From an uncultured Collinsella sp. (GTDB lineage Bacteria; Actinomycetota; Coriobacteriia; Coriobacteriales; Coriobacteriaceae): 36,522 bases of DNA. A program made the position numbers and the translations under genes. Under the pieces are notes generated by a model that had not been told where the DNA came from, ran no database searches, and was given only the letters and a program-made list of their open reading frames with translations. The stretch lies in the NCBI GenBank assembly GCA_902496115.1, contig CABUZK010000016.1, forward strand, positions 1-36,522, written 5' to 3'. Below are positions 14,974-23,576 of the stretch, piece after piece (the first letter of the stretch is position 1; each line of letters starts with the position of its first letter).

Positions 14974-17424
14974 CTAGATAAGCCCAAAGTGTTCGAGCGC
15001 GGTGACGACACCGTCGTGGTCGAAGCTGTCGGTTACGTAGTCGGCCTTTTCCTTGAGGAAGTCCGGCGCGTTGCCCATGGCGATGCCAACATCGACCGCC
15101 TCCATGAGGGCGATGTCGTTGCTCGCGTCGCCAATGCCATATACGGTGCCGTGGTCTGGTCCCAGGGCGTCAAGCACAGCCTTGATTCCGGCCCGTTTGG
15201 TGCACTCGCGCGGCGAGATTTCTGTGACCTCGAGCTCGAGCTCGTTGAGGCAGAGCAGAGGTCCAAGCTCTTTATCTTGAGCGATGCGGTTGGCAAGTGG
15301 TGTGGACATAAGAATTTTATAGGCGTTGTAGTGCTCAAGTTGCGTGACGGCGTCGCCCACGGTGCGTGCGTAGCCGTACGTCTCGGGGGCATCTGCACTC
15401 ATGCGCACGACGCGATCGATGCCCTCAAAGCGAATGACCTCGCCCGATTGCTCGAGATAGGGGGCGAGGCGCTGTAGCAGACCAGGGTTTATGGCTGCAT
15501 TTCGCACGATACGCCCCTCGAGTTCGGCGTAACCGCCCGCGAGGCACACGACGCCTGCCCACGGCAGCTCGAGCAGCTTGGGATGGATGCAGCTGAGGGT
15601 GCGCCCCGTACAGATAAAGGCTTTGTTGCCGTTGGCGACAAACGTGCGAATTGCCTGTGCAACCGTCTCGTTGGGATAGGGGGAGAGGTCTCGCTCACCC
15701 TCGGGAAGCTCCTGGGCAAGTCTGGGATCTTGCCAGGCGAGCGTACCGTCGATGTCGAAGAAGCAGACATTGCCATGCTTTTTGGTGGCGTCGGCGGCAT
15801 GAGAAGGCGAGGCGGCGAATGCAAAACCCGGTTCGAGTCCCATAATCCGATCAAAGTGCTCTTTGACGCGGGGTACCGAGATGCCGATGATTACCTGAGC
15901 GGTCTTGCCGGTGACGATGAGGCCTTTGGCACCCGCTGCGACAAAGGTCGCATTGTCCGCGACGATGGAGGGGTCCACGACTTCGACGCGCAGCCGCGTG
16001 GCGCAGTTGGTTGCGCCCACGATATTGCCAACGCCACCTAAAAGCTGAATTACCTGCTCAGCGAGGACGTGATCTTGATCGGATCGACTATTGACCTCGT
16101 CATTGGGAGATTGCTCTTTGGCAAAGCCGCTTCCCGTTAAACGATCGATTGCCGCGCGATTGGCGACATGATCCTCGCGGCCCGGCGTCTTAAGGTCATA
16201 GACCAAGATGAGTGCTCGAAAACTAACAAAAAAGATGACGCTAAAGATGAGTCCGATTCCGAGTGCCAAAAGGTAGGAGCCGGCATGCGTCCGCATGAGC
16301 GGGATAAAGTTGAAGGCAGCCATTTCCATAAAGCCGCCCGAGAAGATGCCGACGACGCCAAAGAAGTTCATAGCCATGGCGAGGCAGGAAGATAGGACGG
16401 CATAGAGCAAAAAGAGTCCGGGATAGGTGAACATAAAGAGAAACTCGAGCGGCTCGGTGACGCCGCAGACCGCCGAAGCGACGATGGCGGGCAGAAGGAT
16501 GGCCTTGAGACTGGCACGGCGTTCGGGCTTGGCCGTGGTGTAGAACGCAACGGCGATGGCAGGAAGGCCAAAGAGCTTGACCCAGCCGGTGGCGGTGAAA
16601 CCAGCCCAGGGTGCAAGCTCGTTGAGGGGGCGCGTGCTGTGCGACAGGATGGGAAGCAAGTTGGTCCACGTGGCGTAGATGCCGTCGTTAATAACTAAAT
16701 TGTCGTAGTAGATAGGCATGTAGAGCAGGTGGTGCAGCCCCATGGGCTCGAGTGCTCGCTCCAAAAACGCAAAGATACCCACGCCGAGGGGGCCGACGTC
16801 CACAAGTGCGTGGCGCAGCGTTTCGGTCGCTGCGTATACGAAGGGCACGATGGCGGCCGAGATGGCGGCAAGGGCGAACACGGCAAAAAAGCTGATGAGG
16901 TAGACCAGCGAGGAACCCGAGAAGGTGCCGAGCCAATCGGGGACCTTGGCATCGTAGAAGCGGTCATGGATGGCGACGACGGTTGCCGATACCGCTAGCG
17001 GGCCGATAATGCCGGTGTCGAGCGTCTTGATGCCGTCGATGATGGTAATGCCGCTAGCGGGGGTCAAAGACGACGGGTACTTAAGTCCAAGGTTGTCCCC
17101 GCTTAGCTTGATGATCTCGCTCAAAAAGAAGCAATAGGCAAAATAAGCCACGAGCGCCTCGAGGCAACAACGTGCCGGTTGCTTTTGGGCAAGGCCGATG
17201 GGCAGCGCTACGGCAAAAAGGAGCGGAAGTCGTTTAAAGACCGTCCACGAGCCGCGCTGAATGATAGTCCAAAAAACGTACCAAGGGGTTCCGTATACGG
17301 CGAGGTCGCCGACGATATCCGCAGACGTTGCGAGGGCGGAGACGCCGACCATAAGGCCCGATATGGAAAACAGCATGGCGGGCGCGAACATTGCCCCGCC
17401 AAAGCGTTGGATTTTTTGCAGCAT
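14974..17424 (-). CDS. PTS glucose/maltose-type EIIC-EIIB permease fused to a HAD-family sugar phosphatase
   Basis: An 816-residue fusion. Residues 1 to about 405 form a membrane EIIC of the glucose/maltose superfamily, with many hydrophobic segments and the substrate-region GVTEPLEFLFMF. Residues about 440-520 are EIIB, with GNIVGATNCATRLR carrying the phospho-cysteine C474. Residues about 550-816 are a Cof-type HAD hydrolase: FFDIDGTL (D557, D559), FICTGRT, and the C-terminal GIGDASNDIALMEAVDVGIAMGN. No EIIA domain is present, so one must act in trans. The fusion suggests that sugar is phosphorylated on entry and then dephosphorylated by the attached phosphatase, as in the maltose-6'-phosphate (MapP) route of Gram-positive bacteria. 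GGGAGG precedes ATG 17424. It is divergent from a GntR/UTRA regulator. Confidence 0.9.
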   Translation of the reverse strand: MLQKIQRFGGAMFAPAMLFSISGLMVGVSALATSADIVGDLAVYGTPWYVFWTIIQRGSWTVFKRLPLLFAVALPIGLAQKQPARCCLEALVAYFAYCFFLSEIIKLSGDNLGLKYPSSLTPASGITIIDGIKTLDTGIIGPLAVSATVVAIHDRFYDAKVPDWLGTFSGSSLVYLISFFAVFALAAISAAIVPFVYAATETLRHALVDVGPLGVGIFAFLERALEPMGLHHLLYMPIYYDNLVINDGIYATWTNLLPILSHSTRPLNELAPWAGFTATGWVKLFGLPAIAVAFYTTAKPERRASLKAILLPAIVASAVCGVTEPLEFLFMFTYPGLFLLYAVLSSCLAMAMNFFGVVGIFSGGFMEMAAFNFIPLMRTHAGSYLLALGIGLIFSVIFFVSFRALILVYDLKTPGREDHVANRAAIDRLTGSGFAKEQSPNDEVNSRSDQDHVLAEQVIQLLGGVGNIVGATNCATRLRVEVVDPSIVADNATFVAAGAKGLIVTGKTAQVIIGISVPRVKEHFDRIMGLEPGFAFAASPSHAADATKKHGNVCFFDIDGTLAWQDPRLAQELPEGERDLSPYPNETVAQAIRTFVANGNKAFICTGRTLSCIHPKLLELPWAGVVCLAGGYAELEGRIVRNAAINPGLLQRLAPYLEQSGEVIRFEGIDRVVRMSADAPETYGYARTVGDAVTQLEHYNAYKILMSTPLANRIAQDKELGPLLCLNELELEVTEISPRECTKRAGIKAVLDALGPDHGTVYGIGDASNDIALMEAVDVGIAMGNAPDFLKEKADYVTDSFDHDGVVTALEHFGLI

Positions 17425-17467
17425 GTTCTGCCTCCCGAATATCGAGGCGCGTTGCGCGTGGTGGAAC

Positions 17468-17597
17468 GTTTAAACAATGGATTCATTGTAGAGGACCAGA
17501 CGATTGTCGTACCGGCAGTTTTGATCGAAACCGGTTTGGGCGGGATAGAAACCGTCAACGGTTAAATCCTGTCGCTTTGCCGATAATCGGTTTAAAC
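17468..17597. promoter_or_regulatory. Divergent control region with two GTTTAAAC operators
   Basis: The 227-bp gap between the PTS-HAD gene and the GntR gene has two exact GTTTAAAC palindromes, at 17468-17475 and 17590-17597. Each lies 45-55 nt from the start codon of the nearer gene. This fits autoregulation and control of the PTS gene by the GntR/UTRA protein. A third copy lies before malQ (27579-27586). Confidence 0.6.
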
Positions 17598-17651
17598 AAC
17601 TTTAAGAAATGCTATCGTGCCTAACCATACATATTCATTAGAGGTGAAGTC

Positions 17652-18371
17652 ATGCCAAAAGCGATTTACGAAGGAATCTACCGCGAGATCCGTTCGCGCA
17701 TCATTAACGGGACTTATGCGTTTCAGGAGATGCTGCCAACCGAAGCCGAGCTGACCGCGGAGTTTGGCTGCACGCGCAATACCGTTCGACGCGCCTTGAG
17801 CATGCTGGCCGACCAGATGTTTGTGCAGCCTATACACGGCAAGGGCGTGCGCGTTATTTGGCTCAAGGGCGAAACCGACATGCTGGGCGCACTCGAGGAA
17901 GTCGAGTCGTTTGGCGAATTTGCAAAGCGCAACAATGCCGTCGCATCGACCGAGGTCAAGTCTTTTGAGCATTTGATTTGCACCGAGCAACTCTCTCGTC
18001 GCCTGGGCTTTAAGGTGGGCGAGGAGTTGATTCGCGTGGTGCGTGTCCGAAGCCTTAACGGCAATGCGCGCCAAGTAGACCATGGTTACTTTTTGGAGTC
18101 AATCGCCAAGGGCCTGACGCCCGAGATCGCCGCAAAGTCAATTTACGACTATCTGGAGCACAAACGCGGCGTCAAGGTGATGGCGAGTCGCCGTACAGTG
18201 AGCGTCGAGCTTGCCAACGATGAGGACTGCAGCTATCTTGACCTCGGCAAATACAACTGCGTTGCCGTCATGGAGAGCCAATCGTACACCTCGGACGGCA
18301 TCTTGTTCGAGGTCACGCATGCCCGCACGCATCCCGAGATCTTCCACTACCGCGTCAACTCTAAGCGATAG
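17652..18371 (+). CDS. GntR-family transcriptional regulator with UTRA ligand domain
   Basis: A 239-residue repressor-type protein. Residues about 5-70 form the GntR winged helix (PTEAELTAEFGCTRNTVRRALSMLA, then a wing ending in HGKGVRV). Residues about 85-235 form a UTRA effector domain, which in TreR- and FarR-like proteins binds sugar phosphates or related metabolites. It is transcribed away from the PTS-HAD fusion and followed by the ABC maltodextrin importer. It is the likely local regulator of maltodextrin uptake; its ligand is unknown. The GAGGTGAAGTC before ATG 17652 supports the start. Confidence 0.88.
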   Translation: MPKAIYEGIYREIRSRIINGTYAFQEMLPTEAELTAEFGCTRNTVRRALSMLADQMFVQPIHGKGVRVIWLKGETDMLGALEEVESFGEFAKRNNAVASTEVKSFEHLICTEQLSRRLGFKVGEELIRVVRVRSLNGNARQVDHGYFLESIAKGLTPEIAAKSIYDYLEHKRGVKVMASRRTVSVELANDEDCSYLDLGKYNCVAVMESQSYTSDGILFEVTHARTHPEIFHYRVNSKR

Positions 18372-18412
18372 CCGGCTGGCTCGCAGCCTGACGAGACCCA
18401 TGCCCTCAAAGC

Positions 18413-18461
18413 GAAAACGCCCGGTCAAACCGACGAAGCATCGGCTTGACCGGGCGTTTTC
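18413..18461 (+). terminator. Rho-independent terminator after the GntR gene
   Basis: A 15-bp perfect stem (18414-18428 with 18446-18460, outer AAAACGCCCGG with CCGGGCGTTTT) has a further inner CCGA/TCGG. The four T residues closing the stem on the + strand, mirrored by A residues upstream, make it potentially bidirectional. Confidence 0.9.
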
Positions 18462-18482
18462 TCTGCATTCGATAACAAATAA

Positions 18483-18572
18483 TTGTTTATACAAAACTTG
18501 TCAAGTATCAAGTTGAAATTACCGTTCACCGAAGTTTTTCTACCGCTCTAGTAATACTTGTTCAAACAAGTA
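18483..18572. promoter_or_regulatory. Cluster of TTG/CAA dyads upstream of the ABC importer
   Basis: Three dyads precede the solute-binding protein gene: TTGT-TTAT-ACAA (18483-18494), AACTTG-N8-CAAGTT (18495-18514), and TACTTGTT-CA-AACAAGTA (18555-18572). The first resembles TreR-type GntR/UTRA operators; the last is an 8-bp-arm palindrome. They are likely binding sites for a sugar-responsive regulator. I cannot place a convincing -35/-10 pair. The stretch from the terminator to 18677 contains no gene. Confidence 0.6.
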
Positions 18573-18677
18573 GCCAAATAGCGTATCGTACAAATCAGCA
18601 AAAGGGGCAAAGTCCCCGAGCCAATCTCCGAAGGCGGCGGCAAAGGGTGCCGCCACGGTGTGAAAGGGTGGATTGTA

Positions 18678-19994
18678 ATGAAGAACGAAATGAGCAGAAG
18701 GCAGTTCCTGGGCTTTGCTGGTTCCGCGGCTGCGGTTCTTGGTCTGGGTCTCGTGGGCTGCGGTGGCTCCGCCGGCTCCGGCTCCTCTGCTTCTGGTGAC
18801 GCTGCCGAGGTCTACTTCCTCCAATTTAAGCCCGAGGTCGACAAGGAGTGGAAGGAGATCGCCAAGGCGTACAAGGAGGAGAAGGGCGTCGAGGTCAAGA
18901 TCGTGACCGCCGCCTCCAACACCTACGAGGAGAAGCTCAAGTCCGAGATGTCCAAGAGCTCCGCTCCGACCCTGTTCCAGGTCAACGGCCCCACCGGTCT
19001 TAAGAACTGGAAGGATTACTGCGCCGACCTGTCCGATACCAAGCTCCGCGGTGAGCTCATTGACGACTCCCTGGCTCTGCAGTCCGATGGCAAGGATCTG
19101 GGTATCGACTGGGTCCAGGAGAGCTACGGCATCATCTACAACAAGCAGCTGCTCGAGAAGGCTGGCTACAAGGCCGAGGACATCAACTCCTTCGACAAGC
19201 TGAAGGCTTGTGCTGACGACATCCAGGCCCGCAAGGACGAGCTTGGCGTTGAGGGTGCCTTCACTTCTGCCGGCATGGATGACTCCTCCAGCTGGCGCTA
19301 CACCACCCACCTCGCCAACCTCCCGCTCTACTACGAGTTCGAGAAGGAGCACAACCAGGAGGACGACGAGATCAAGGGCGAGTATCTCGACAACTTCAAG
19401 CAGATTTTCGACCTGTACATCACCGACTCCACCTGCGATCCTTCGCAGCTTGCCTCCAAGACCGGCGACGACGCCACCAACGAGTTCGCAACCGGCAAGG
19501 CCGTCTTCTATCAGAACGGCTCTTGGGCATACGCTGACCTCACCAAGGCCGGTATGACCGACGACCAGCTCGGCATGCTGCCGATCTACATCGGCGTCGA
19601 CGGCGAGGAGAACCAGGGCCTGTGCTCCGGCGGCGAGAACTACTGGTGCGTGAGCTCCCAGGCTTCCGAGGATGCTCAGAAGGCCACCGAGGACTTCATG
19701 TACTGGTGCGTCACCGCTGACACCCCGACTAGCATCATCGCCGACAAGATGGGTCTGACCGCTCCGTTCAAGAGCGCCAAGGAGACCACCAACGTCTTCT
19801 CGCAGCAGGCCGTTGCCATGGCCAAGGACGGCAAGAAGACCGTCGCTTGGGACTTCGTCTACATCCCCTCTGAGGAGTGGAAGAAGAACCTCAAGCAGGC
19901 TCTGATCGCCTACGCTGCCGACAACACCAAGTGGGACGGCGTCAAGAACGCCTTCGTCGATGGCTGGAAGACCGAGAAGGCTGCTTCCGAGTAA
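18678..19994 (+). CDS. Maltodextrin-type ABC transporter solute-binding lipoprotein
   Basis: A family-1 extracellular sugar-binding protein that captures malto-oligosaccharides outside the membrane and delivers them to the permeases. The N terminus has a Tat-like SRRQFLGF (residues 6-13), a hydrophobic core, and a lipobox ending GLVGC with Cys28 as lipidation site, so a Tat-exported lipoprotein is likely. ATG 18678 is favoured over GTG 18660 because GAAAGG lies between them. The mature chain shows the MalE-like order (EEKLKSEMSK; PTLFQVNG; KAVFYQNGSWAYADL). The maltodextrin call rests on neighbours (malQ, malP). Codons are strongly C-ending. First gene of a four-gene importer operon. Confidence 0.9.
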   Translation: MKNEMSRRQFLGFAGSAAAVLGLGLVGCGGSAGSGSSASGDAAEVYFLQFKPEVDKEWKEIAKAYKEEKGVEVKIVTAASNTYEEKLKSEMSKSSAPTLFQVNGPTGLKNWKDYCADLSDTKLRGELIDDSLALQSDGKDLGIDWVQESYGIIYNKQLLEKAGYKAEDINSFDKLKACADDIQARKDELGVEGAFTSAGMDDSSSWRYTTHLANLPLYYEFEKEHNQEDDEIKGEYLDNFKQIFDLYITDSTCDPSQLASKTGDDATNEFATGKAVFYQNGSWAYADLTKAGMTDDQLGMLPIYIGVDGEENQGLCSGGENYWCVSSQASEDAQKATEDFMYWCVTADTPTSIIADKMGLTAPFKSAKETTNVFSQQAVAMAKDGKKTVAWDFVYIPSEEWKKNLKQALIAYAADNTKWDGVKNAFVDGWKTEKAASE

Positions 19995-20025
19995 GCAGTT
20001 GCTGCCCAAGCTATCTGATTAGCGA

Positions 20026-20061
20026 CAGGGGGCGGGCAGACGTAGGTTTGCCCGCCCCCTG
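20026..20061 (+). terminator. Intercistronic hairpin between binding-protein and permease genes
   Basis: A perfect 13-bp stem (20026-20038 with 20049-20061; CAGGGGGCGGGCA with its complement) sits between the stop of the lipoprotein gene and the first permease, with no T run after it. It probably stabilises or partly terminates the message, so that the binding protein is made in excess, as known for malE-malF in enterobacteria. Confidence 0.75.
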
Positions 20062-20081
20062 CATATTGAAAGGACCCTTCT

Positions 20082-20936
20082 ATGGGCAAAGCACTCAAGC
20101 GCTGGTGGCCGCTCTTTATGCTGCCCACGTGCCTGGCGTTTATGATCGGGTTCGTGATCCCCTTTATCCAGGGCTTCTATCTCTCGTTCTGCCAGTTTAT
20201 TACCATTAACAACGCGCACTTTGTCGGTATCGCGAACTACGTGCGCGCGCTGTCCGATCCGCAGTTTGCCACGTCGTTCTTCTTTACCGTGGCGTTTGCC
20301 TTCCTGTCGACGGTGCTTATCAACGTGATTGCCCTGGCCATTGCGCAGGCGCTCACCCGCAAAGCACTCAAGGGCACCAACATCTTCCGTACGATCTTCT
20401 TTATGCCTAACCTGATCGGCGGCATCGTGTTGGGCTACATCTGGCAGATCCTGATCAACTGCCTGCTCTCCAACGTGGGCGCCCAGCTCATTGCCCTTAA
20501 CTCCGCTGCCGGCTTCTGGGGCCTTATCATCCTGACCCTGTGGCAGCAGGTCGGCTACATGATGATCATCTACATCGCTGGTCTGCAGTCCATTCCGTCC
20601 GACTACATCGAGGCCGCCAAGGTCGACGGTGCCACGGCATGGCAGACGTTTTGGAAGGTTAAGATCCCTAACCTGATGCCGACCATCACCATTTGCCTGT
20701 TCCTGTCCATCACCAACGGCTTTAAGCTGTTCGACCAGAACCTCGCCCTTACCGGCGGCGCCCCCGCGCACTCCACCGAGATGCTCGCCCTGAACATCTA
20801 CAACACGTTCTATTCGCGTGCCGGTATCGCGTGGCAGGGCATCGGTCAGGCCAAGGCGGTTATCTTCTGCATCCTGGTCGTAGCCATCTCCATGATTCAG
20901 CTTAAGGCCACGAGGTCCAAGGAGGTGCAGCAGTAA
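20082..20936 (+). CDS. ABC sugar transporter permease, MalF type
   Basis: A 284-residue inner-membrane protein with six predicted membrane segments. The EAA loop that docks on the ATPase is EAAKVDGATAWQTFWKVKIP, near residues 182-201, as usual for MalF/UgpA-type permeases. It lacks the long periplasmic insert of E. coli MalF, as is usual in Gram-positive importers. AAAGGA lies about eight bases before ATG 20082. The stop codon overlaps the next start by one base (TAATG). Confidence 0.92.
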   Translation: MGKALKRWWPLFMLPTCLAFMIGFVIPFIQGFYLSFCQFITINNAHFVGIANYVRALSDPQFATSFFFTVAFAFLSTVLINVIALAIAQALTRKALKGTNIFRTIFFMPNLIGGIVLGYIWQILINCLLSNVGAQLIALNSAAGFWGLIILTLWQQVGYMMIIYIAGLQSIPSDYIEAAKVDGATAWQTFWKVKIPNLMPTITICLFLSITNGFKLFDQNLALTGGAPAHSTEMLALNIYNTFYSRAGIAWQGIGQAKAVIFCILVVAISMIQLKATRSKEVQQ

Positions 20937-21775
20937 TGAAACGCGATAAGGTTATCAACCGCGCGCTCTCGATTTTCTTTACGATCCTGTCGCTCGCGTG
21001 GATCTACCCCGTGTTCATGATTGCGCTCAATTCCTTTAAGAAAGCGACCGCAATCAGCACCACCACGGCGTTCGATCTGCTCACGCCCGAGACGTTCAAC
21101 GGCCTTGCAAACTACTTGCACGCTCTTAACGAGCAGGGCTTTGCCTCGGCATTTATGTACTCGCTCATCATCACGGTCACGTCGGTCGTGCTGATTTTGG
21201 TGTGCTGCTCCATGTGCGCTTGGTATGTGGTTCGTGTCAACAACAAGATCTCGAACTTCTTCTATTACCTGTTCGTCTTCTCGATGGTCGTGCCCTTCCA
21301 GATGCTCATGTTCACGCTGTCCAATTTGGCGGACCGCATCGGCTTCAACACGCCGTTCAACATCTGCTTTATCTATCTTGGCTTTGGCGCGGGCCTGGCG
21401 GTCTTTATGTTCGCCGGCTTTGTAAAGAACATTCCGCTCGAGATCGAAGAGGCGGCCATGATCGACGGCTGCAACCCGGTCCAGGTGTTCTTTAAGATCG
21501 TCCTTCCCATCATGAAGCCCACCTATCTTTCGGTCGGCATTCTCGAGACCATGTGGGTCTGGAACGACTATCTGCTGCCCTACCTTACCCTCGACTCCAC
21601 CAAGTACAAGACCATTCCTATCTTGATCCAGTACTTCCGCGGCGGCTACGGCCACGTCGAGCTCGGTCCCATGATGGCCTGCATCATGATGGTCGTTATC
21701 CCCATCGTCATCATGTACATCCTCTGCCAGAAGTACATCATCGACGGCGTGGTGGCAGGTGCCGTCAAGGGCTGA
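20936..21775 (+). CDS. ABC sugar transporter permease, MalG type
   Basis: A 279-residue partner of the preceding permease, with about six membrane segments and the EAA loop IEEAAMIDGCNPVQVFFKI followed by LPIMKP. The start overlaps the preceding stop by one base, with AAGGAGG upstream inside the previous gene, so the two permeases are translationally coupled and should be made in equal amounts. The C terminus (QKYIIDGVVAGAVKG) is the typical end of this family. Confidence 0.93.
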   Translation: MKRDKVINRALSIFFTILSLAWIYPVFMIALNSFKKATAISTTTAFDLLTPETFNGLANYLHALNEQGFASAFMYSLIITVTSVVLILVCCSMCAWYVVRVNNKISNFFYYLFVFSMVVPFQMLMFTLSNLADRIGFNTPFNICFIYLGFGAGLAVFMFAGFVKNIPLEIEEAAMIDGCNPVQVFFKIVLPIMKPTYLSVGILETMWVWNDYLLPYLTLDSTKYKTIPILIQYFRGGYGHVELGPMMACIMMVVIPIVIMYILCQKYIIDGVVAGAVKG

Positions 21776-21799
21776 TGCCGTAACTGTTTTGCAAGTTTC

Positions 21800-21826
21800 T
21801 GCGGCGCCCCTCAGCGCGGCGCCGCA
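21800..21826 (+). terminator. Intercistronic hairpin between permease and ATPase genes
   Basis: TGCGGCGCC (21800-21808) pairs perfectly with GGCGCCGCA (21818-21826), with no T run. It lies between malG-type and ATPase genes and is probably an mRNA-stabilising or partial-termination hairpin. Confidence 0.65.
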
Positions 21827-21843
21827 TATCGAAAGGTAAAGAC

Positions 21844-23043
<1,200 letters not shown>

Positions 23044-23111
23044 GCCCGGTGCATCCAGGCCCTCCCTTTGGGCGACTGCGGTATTGCCATCCTTTTGCCG
23101 CGGTCACATAT

Positions 23112-23155
23112 AAGGCTCCCCTCCCGTCCACTGGGCGAGAGGGGAGCCTTTCTTT
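23112..23155 (+). terminator. Rho-independent terminator of the ABC importer operon
   Basis: AAGGCTCCCCTC (23112-23123) pairs perfectly with GAGGGGAGCCTT (23139-23150), followed by TCTTT. Confidence 0.9.
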
Positions 23156-23182
23156 GTGCCGGGCTGTCTATCTGTCAGTTTG

Positions 23183-23477
23183 TCTTGATCTGTAACAGGA
23201 GGAGGGCCAAATTGGGCCTAGATGTTACAGATTGAGACAGCGTCGAGCTGCCTGTCCTTTCATCTCGATCTGTAACACGAAGGACTGATTTCGGCAGCTT
23301 ACTGTTACAGTTTGAGACGGTCCGTTAGGACAAACCTGTTTATCTCGATCTGTAACATCTGGGGCCGTTTTATCCGAGTAGTTGTTACAGAACGAGATTG
23401 TTTGGCGGGGCGTTTATGTTTATCTAGATTTGTAACAGGTAGACTCAATTTTGCCGGCTAGATGTTACAGGCCGAGA
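23183..23477. repeat. Array of eight 15-nt repeats in alternating orientation with exact 25-nt spacers
   Basis: Forward repeats TCTYGATCTGTAACA occur at 23183, 23263, 23343 and 23423 (the last is TCTAGATTTGTAACA). Inverted copies TGTTACAGNNYGAGA begin at 23223, 23303, 23383 and 23463. Every repeat is 15 nt and each of the seven gaps is 25 nt, giving a 40-bp step and an 80-bp head-to-tail period. Each forward-inverted pair can fold as a hairpin with a 15-bp stem and a 25-nt loop. The four loops differ but share G at position 5, a TTT or AAA at 12-14 and T at 22. The array fills most of the gap between two converging operons. No gene is seen here. Confidence 0.93.
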
Positions 23478-23514
23478 TTTTTTGGTCGAGGCAGGCCGCG
23501 GGCAACACAGGGGC

Positions 23515-23549
23515 ACAAAAAACGGAGCCGCGTTGCCACGGCTCCGTTT
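23515..23549 (-). terminator. Rho-independent terminator of malP
   Basis: Read on the minus strand, ACGGAGCCG pairs with CGGCTCCGT (23547-23539 with 23530-23522), followed by a TTTTTT tail. It lies 28 nt beyond the malP stop. Confidence 0.9.
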
Positions 23550-23576
23550 CTCAAGAGGATTGGTAAGGGAATCGAA

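Noticed and set aside
18540..20009. 489-residue open frame antisense to the sugar-binding lipoprotein gene
   Set aside because: It mirrors the strongly biased codons of the real gene on the other strand and has no start signal or recognisable motif.
23183..23477. CRISPR array
   Set aside because: Spacing is regular, but repeats are only 15 nt and alternate in orientation, spacers are 25 nt and share fixed positions, and no cas gene is nearby.
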